Shown: positions 62,080 through 64,000 of the stretch, one piece after another
Layout of the letters: each line of letters starts with the position of its first letter
Numbering within the stretch: the first letter of the stretch is position 1
Assembly (NCBI GenBank): GCA_963837395.1
Contig: CAWINI010000003.1
Location: 806,001-870,000, forward strand
DNA from: CAVZQN01 sp963837395
GTDB lineage: Bacteria; Acidobacteriota; HRBIN11; JAKEFK01
DNA: 64,000 nt
Direction of reading: 5' to 3'
Translations under genes and position numbers: made by a program
Notes under the pieces: model-generated
Databases searched by the model: none
What the model was told of the DNA's origin: nothing
Seen by the model: only the letters and a program-made list of their open reading frames with translations

Positions 62080-62811
62080 CTATTTATTACCATTGTGCAA
62101 CGTTTCGAGGGCCAAAGGAAGATCAGCCATATTATCAATTACCGCGTCGGCAATGGATTCTCGTGTGGCTAATTTATTTGCACCAATAAATTTAACCGCT
62201 TTCATCCCGATCCGTTTTGCGCCGGCAATATCTGTATGCTCAAGATCGCCGATATGAACTGCTTCCTCCGGTCTGATATTCAAATCATGAAGGATCCGCA
62301 AAAATGATTCTAAGCGCGGTTTAAGATAACCAGTTTCATTCGAAAAAGAAAACGAATCGAAATATGACTCAATTCCATGAGTACCTAAAATTCTTCGCAA
62401 TGTTGTACCGGGTGAGTAACCGGTGTCAGAAATAAGTCCGACTTTTAATCGCGTTTTTGAACTTTTCACAGCGTCTCCAGCACTCGGAATCAGCAATGGC
62501 GGGTGCTGTAGCAGAACAGTTTCAAAAAATCCCACGATCTCTTCCTGATCATTTTGGCTGATAGCGATTCCCAGCTCCTGGCAAACCACCTGGACATAAG
62601 CGTTCATCGTAGACGTCGTATACCTGCGCCATTGAAGTTCAAAATCGATCTTAGCGACTTCGAAGGCAGAATTCAGTTCGTCTTTTGTTAAATCCGGTTT
62701 GTACTTTTGCAAACTGTTGAATGCAAAGTCTTTCCGCATATCGTTGCGGATCTCTTCGCCACGATCAACAAATAATGTGTTCCAAAAATCAAATGTAATC
62801 AAACGGATCAT
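62080..62811 (-). CDS. HAD-superfamily hydrolase
   Basis: A 243-residue haloacid-dehalogenase-like phosphatase. Motif I is ITFDFWNTLFVDRG (nucleophile Asp, but the +2 general acid Asp is replaced by Trp), motif II is VGLISDTGY, motif III contains GYLKPRLESF, and motif IV is HIGDLEHTDIAGAK. The missing +2 Asp is unusual for phosphatases and fits the DFWNT subgroup of unknown substrate. The cap domain is helical (about 20-110). Confidence 0.8.
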   Translation of the reverse strand: MIRLITFDFWNTLFVDRGEEIRNDMRKDFAFNSLQKYKPDLTKDELNSAFEVAKIDFELQWRRYTTSTMNAYVQVVCQELGIAISQNDQEEIVGFFETVLLQHPPLLIPSAGDAVKSSKTRLKVGLISDTGYSPGTTLRRILGTHGIESYFDSFSFSNETGYLKPRLESFLRILHDLNIRPEEAVHIGDLEHTDIAGAKRIGMKAVKFIGANKLATRESIADAVIDNMADLPLALETLHNGNK

Positions 62812-62934
62812 GATTGCCCAATGAAAGCAATAATAATAACAACTTGAGCCAGATCGGAGTAGGGGCAGGTTTCGTCCCCCGATTTGCTATTCACTTGCCA
62901 AAAAGCATTAAATATTTGAGTCGTCGAACCACAT

Positions 62935-64000
62935 ATGAACCCGATTCGCAATGCCATTCGGCCAAGGATACAAGTTTATAAGAAATATTCCTTTGGTGCT
63001 CCTGGATTTAAGCCGTTGAATGCTTATTGGAATTGGATCCGTGCAAATTACGAAATGGCTACACAGGCGTCAATCATCAAATCCAGGCCGTTAAAACTCA
63101 GTATTGATGTGACGAATGGTTGCCAGTTAAGTTGTCCGATGTGCCCTACTGGCTTGAAGCAGCAAGATCGTCCAATTGGCAATCTCAGTCAAGACATGTT
63201 CAAAAGTCTTCTTGATGAAATTGGAGACTTCGTTTTCTTCATTGACTTTTTTAACTGGGGCGAACCGCTAATCAATAAGAAGTTAGATGAATACATCAAG
63301 ATTGCCAATCAAAAGAAAATCTGGACAACCATCAGCACGAATTTGAGTCTGCCTCTCAGTGATGAACGCATCAAGGGCATCATTGAAAGCGGGTTAAGCG
63401 AAATGATCATTTCAGCCGATGGAGCTTCACCTGAAACTTACGCCACTTACAGGCAAGGTGGAGATTTTGAATTAGTAATGCAAAACATGCAGCGGTTTGT
63501 ACGGATGAAAAAAACGCTCGGCAGGAAAAATCCGTACATCGTTTGGCGTTTTCTTGTTTTTGGGTTCAATGAGAATGAAATCCCAAAAGCTTCTGATCTT
63601 GCGAATCAATATGGCGTAGATGGAATTGTGTTTGCACCTCCGTACGTGGATTATGAACGTTTCCCGGATTGGATCCCTAAAGATCAGAAGTTTCAAATGA
63701 AAAAACTTCAGGATCATCTCGAATTTACGAAGGCTACAATATCTTCAGCACCAACTTCGAATGAAAAACCTCCACCGGAAAAACATCGAAGCCGTTGTGA
63801 TTGGCACTACATTTCTGCGGCTATGAATCCGGATGGTTCAATCGCTCCGTGTTGCGCATTATTTGGCAAAAATAATGATTTTGCTTCCTACACCGGAAAA
63901 GAAGGAGGCAGTTATATGGCTGGAGTGAACGGCGCGAAGTATCAAACAGTTCGTGACCGATTTGCAGGACGCATCGATCATGAAGTTGATTTAGTCTGCG
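62935..64000 (+). CDS. Radical SAM/SPASM domain protein (truncated by window edge)
   Basis: The ATG at 62935 (MNPIRNAIRPRIQVYKKY) opens a frame that runs off the right edge (355 codons seen). The radical SAM cluster motif is NGCQLSCPMC (CxxxCxxC, about residues 64-71), followed by FNWGEPLINKKLDEY and the ISADGASPETY strand. Auxiliary Cys appear in RSRCDWHY and SIAPCCALFG, as in SPASM-type proteins. These enzymes modify peptides or act in cofactor or cell-envelope biosynthesis; the substrate is not evident. A partial GTAGGGGCAGG repeat arm lies 50-75 bases upstream. Confidence 0.83.
   Translation, partial: MNPIRNAIRPRIQVYKKYSFGAPGFKPLNAYWNWIRANYEMATQASIIKSRPLKLSIDVTNGCQLSCPMCPTGLKQQDRPIGNLSQDMFKSLLDEIGDFVFFIDFFNWGEPLINKKLDEYIKIANQKKIWTTISTNLSLPLSDERIKGIIESGLSEMIISADGASPETYATYRQGGDFELVMQNMQRFVRMKKTLGRKNPYIVWRFLVFGFNENEIPKASDLANQYGVDGIVFAPPYVDYERFPDWIPKDQKFQMKKLQDHLEFTKATISSAPTSNEKPPPEKHRSRCDWHYISAAMNPDGSIAPCCALFGKNNDFASYTGKEGGSYMAGVNGAKYQTVRDRFAGRIDHEVDLVC

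Overview
The window reads as a chromosomal piece of a Gram-negative, pilus-bearing bacterium with an AT-leaning genome. The best guess is a low-GC member of the Acidobacteriota or a close relative. Pointers are a GWxTD-domain protein, a sigma factor of the TIGR02999 type beside a Ser/Thr kinase with a C-terminal PD40 propeller, a FecR/DUF6600 surface protein, TrmFO and a homodimeric AceE. No rRNA, tRNA, CRISPR array or intact insertion sequence was seen.

Layout. 1-4.5 kb (minus): type IV pilus assembly genes pilM-N-O-P-Q, with pilQ running off the left edge. 4.9-12.6 kb (minus): AMIN/amidase cell-wall hydrolase, xerC-like recombinase, trmFO, topA, dprA. 12.7-16.5 kb (plus): GWxTD/TPR lipoprotein-like protein and an MsbA-like ABC exporter. 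16.5-23.2 kb (plus): yicC, DUF370, gmk, rpoZ, coaBC, family-4 uracil-DNA glycosylase, priA. 23.2-25.0 kb: polytopic membrane protein. 25.2-30.6 kb (plus): cytochrome c maturation genes ccmE-F-H-(I-like)-A-B-C-D. 30.8-32.8 kb: FecR/DUF6600 protein behind a textbook sigma-54 promoter. 33.0-35.8 kb (minus): MscS channel with cyclic-nucleotide-binding domain, thiE and small proteins. 35.8-42.5 kb (minus): rpsP-khpA-rimM-trmD-rplS-rnhB followed by a 1205-residue TPR protein. 42.7-44.0 kb: small membrane proteins including YidD. 44.0-50.5 kb: a signalling island with two ECF sigma factors, a transmembrane Ser/Thr kinase, a decayed kinase copy and an unrecognised 622-residue protein. 50.6-53.5 kb: PIG-L deacetylase, a sugar-kinase/MurQ fusion and rsmD. 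53.5-57.3 kb (minus): ECF sigma/anti-sigma/periplasmic protein trio, GH113-like hydrolase, TPR protein. 57.5-62.8 kb (minus): aceF, aceE and a HAD hydrolase. 62.9 kb to the end (plus): a radical SAM/SPASM protein cut by the right edge.

Two patterns cut across the genes. First, seven conserved genes between 3.3 and 30.2 kb are broken (pilN, amidase, topA, coaBC, udg, priA, ccmC). Every lesion can be written as a run-length miscount of one or two bases, whereas 31-64 kb shows none. I read these as consensus errors rather than biology. Second, intergenic gaps are filled with many families of phrase-like imperfect palindromes, some of them internally tandem-repeated.

The most interesting biology is the 44.0-50.5 kb island. 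A TIGR02999 sigma factor and its usual kinase partner are split by an inverted gene for an unknown protein with an EF-hand-like loop. That gene and the second ECF sigma gene carry the same promoter-like motif at identical spacing, suggesting a small regulon. The kinase/MurQ fusion joined to a PIG-L deacetylase looks like a compact muropeptide-salvage unit.
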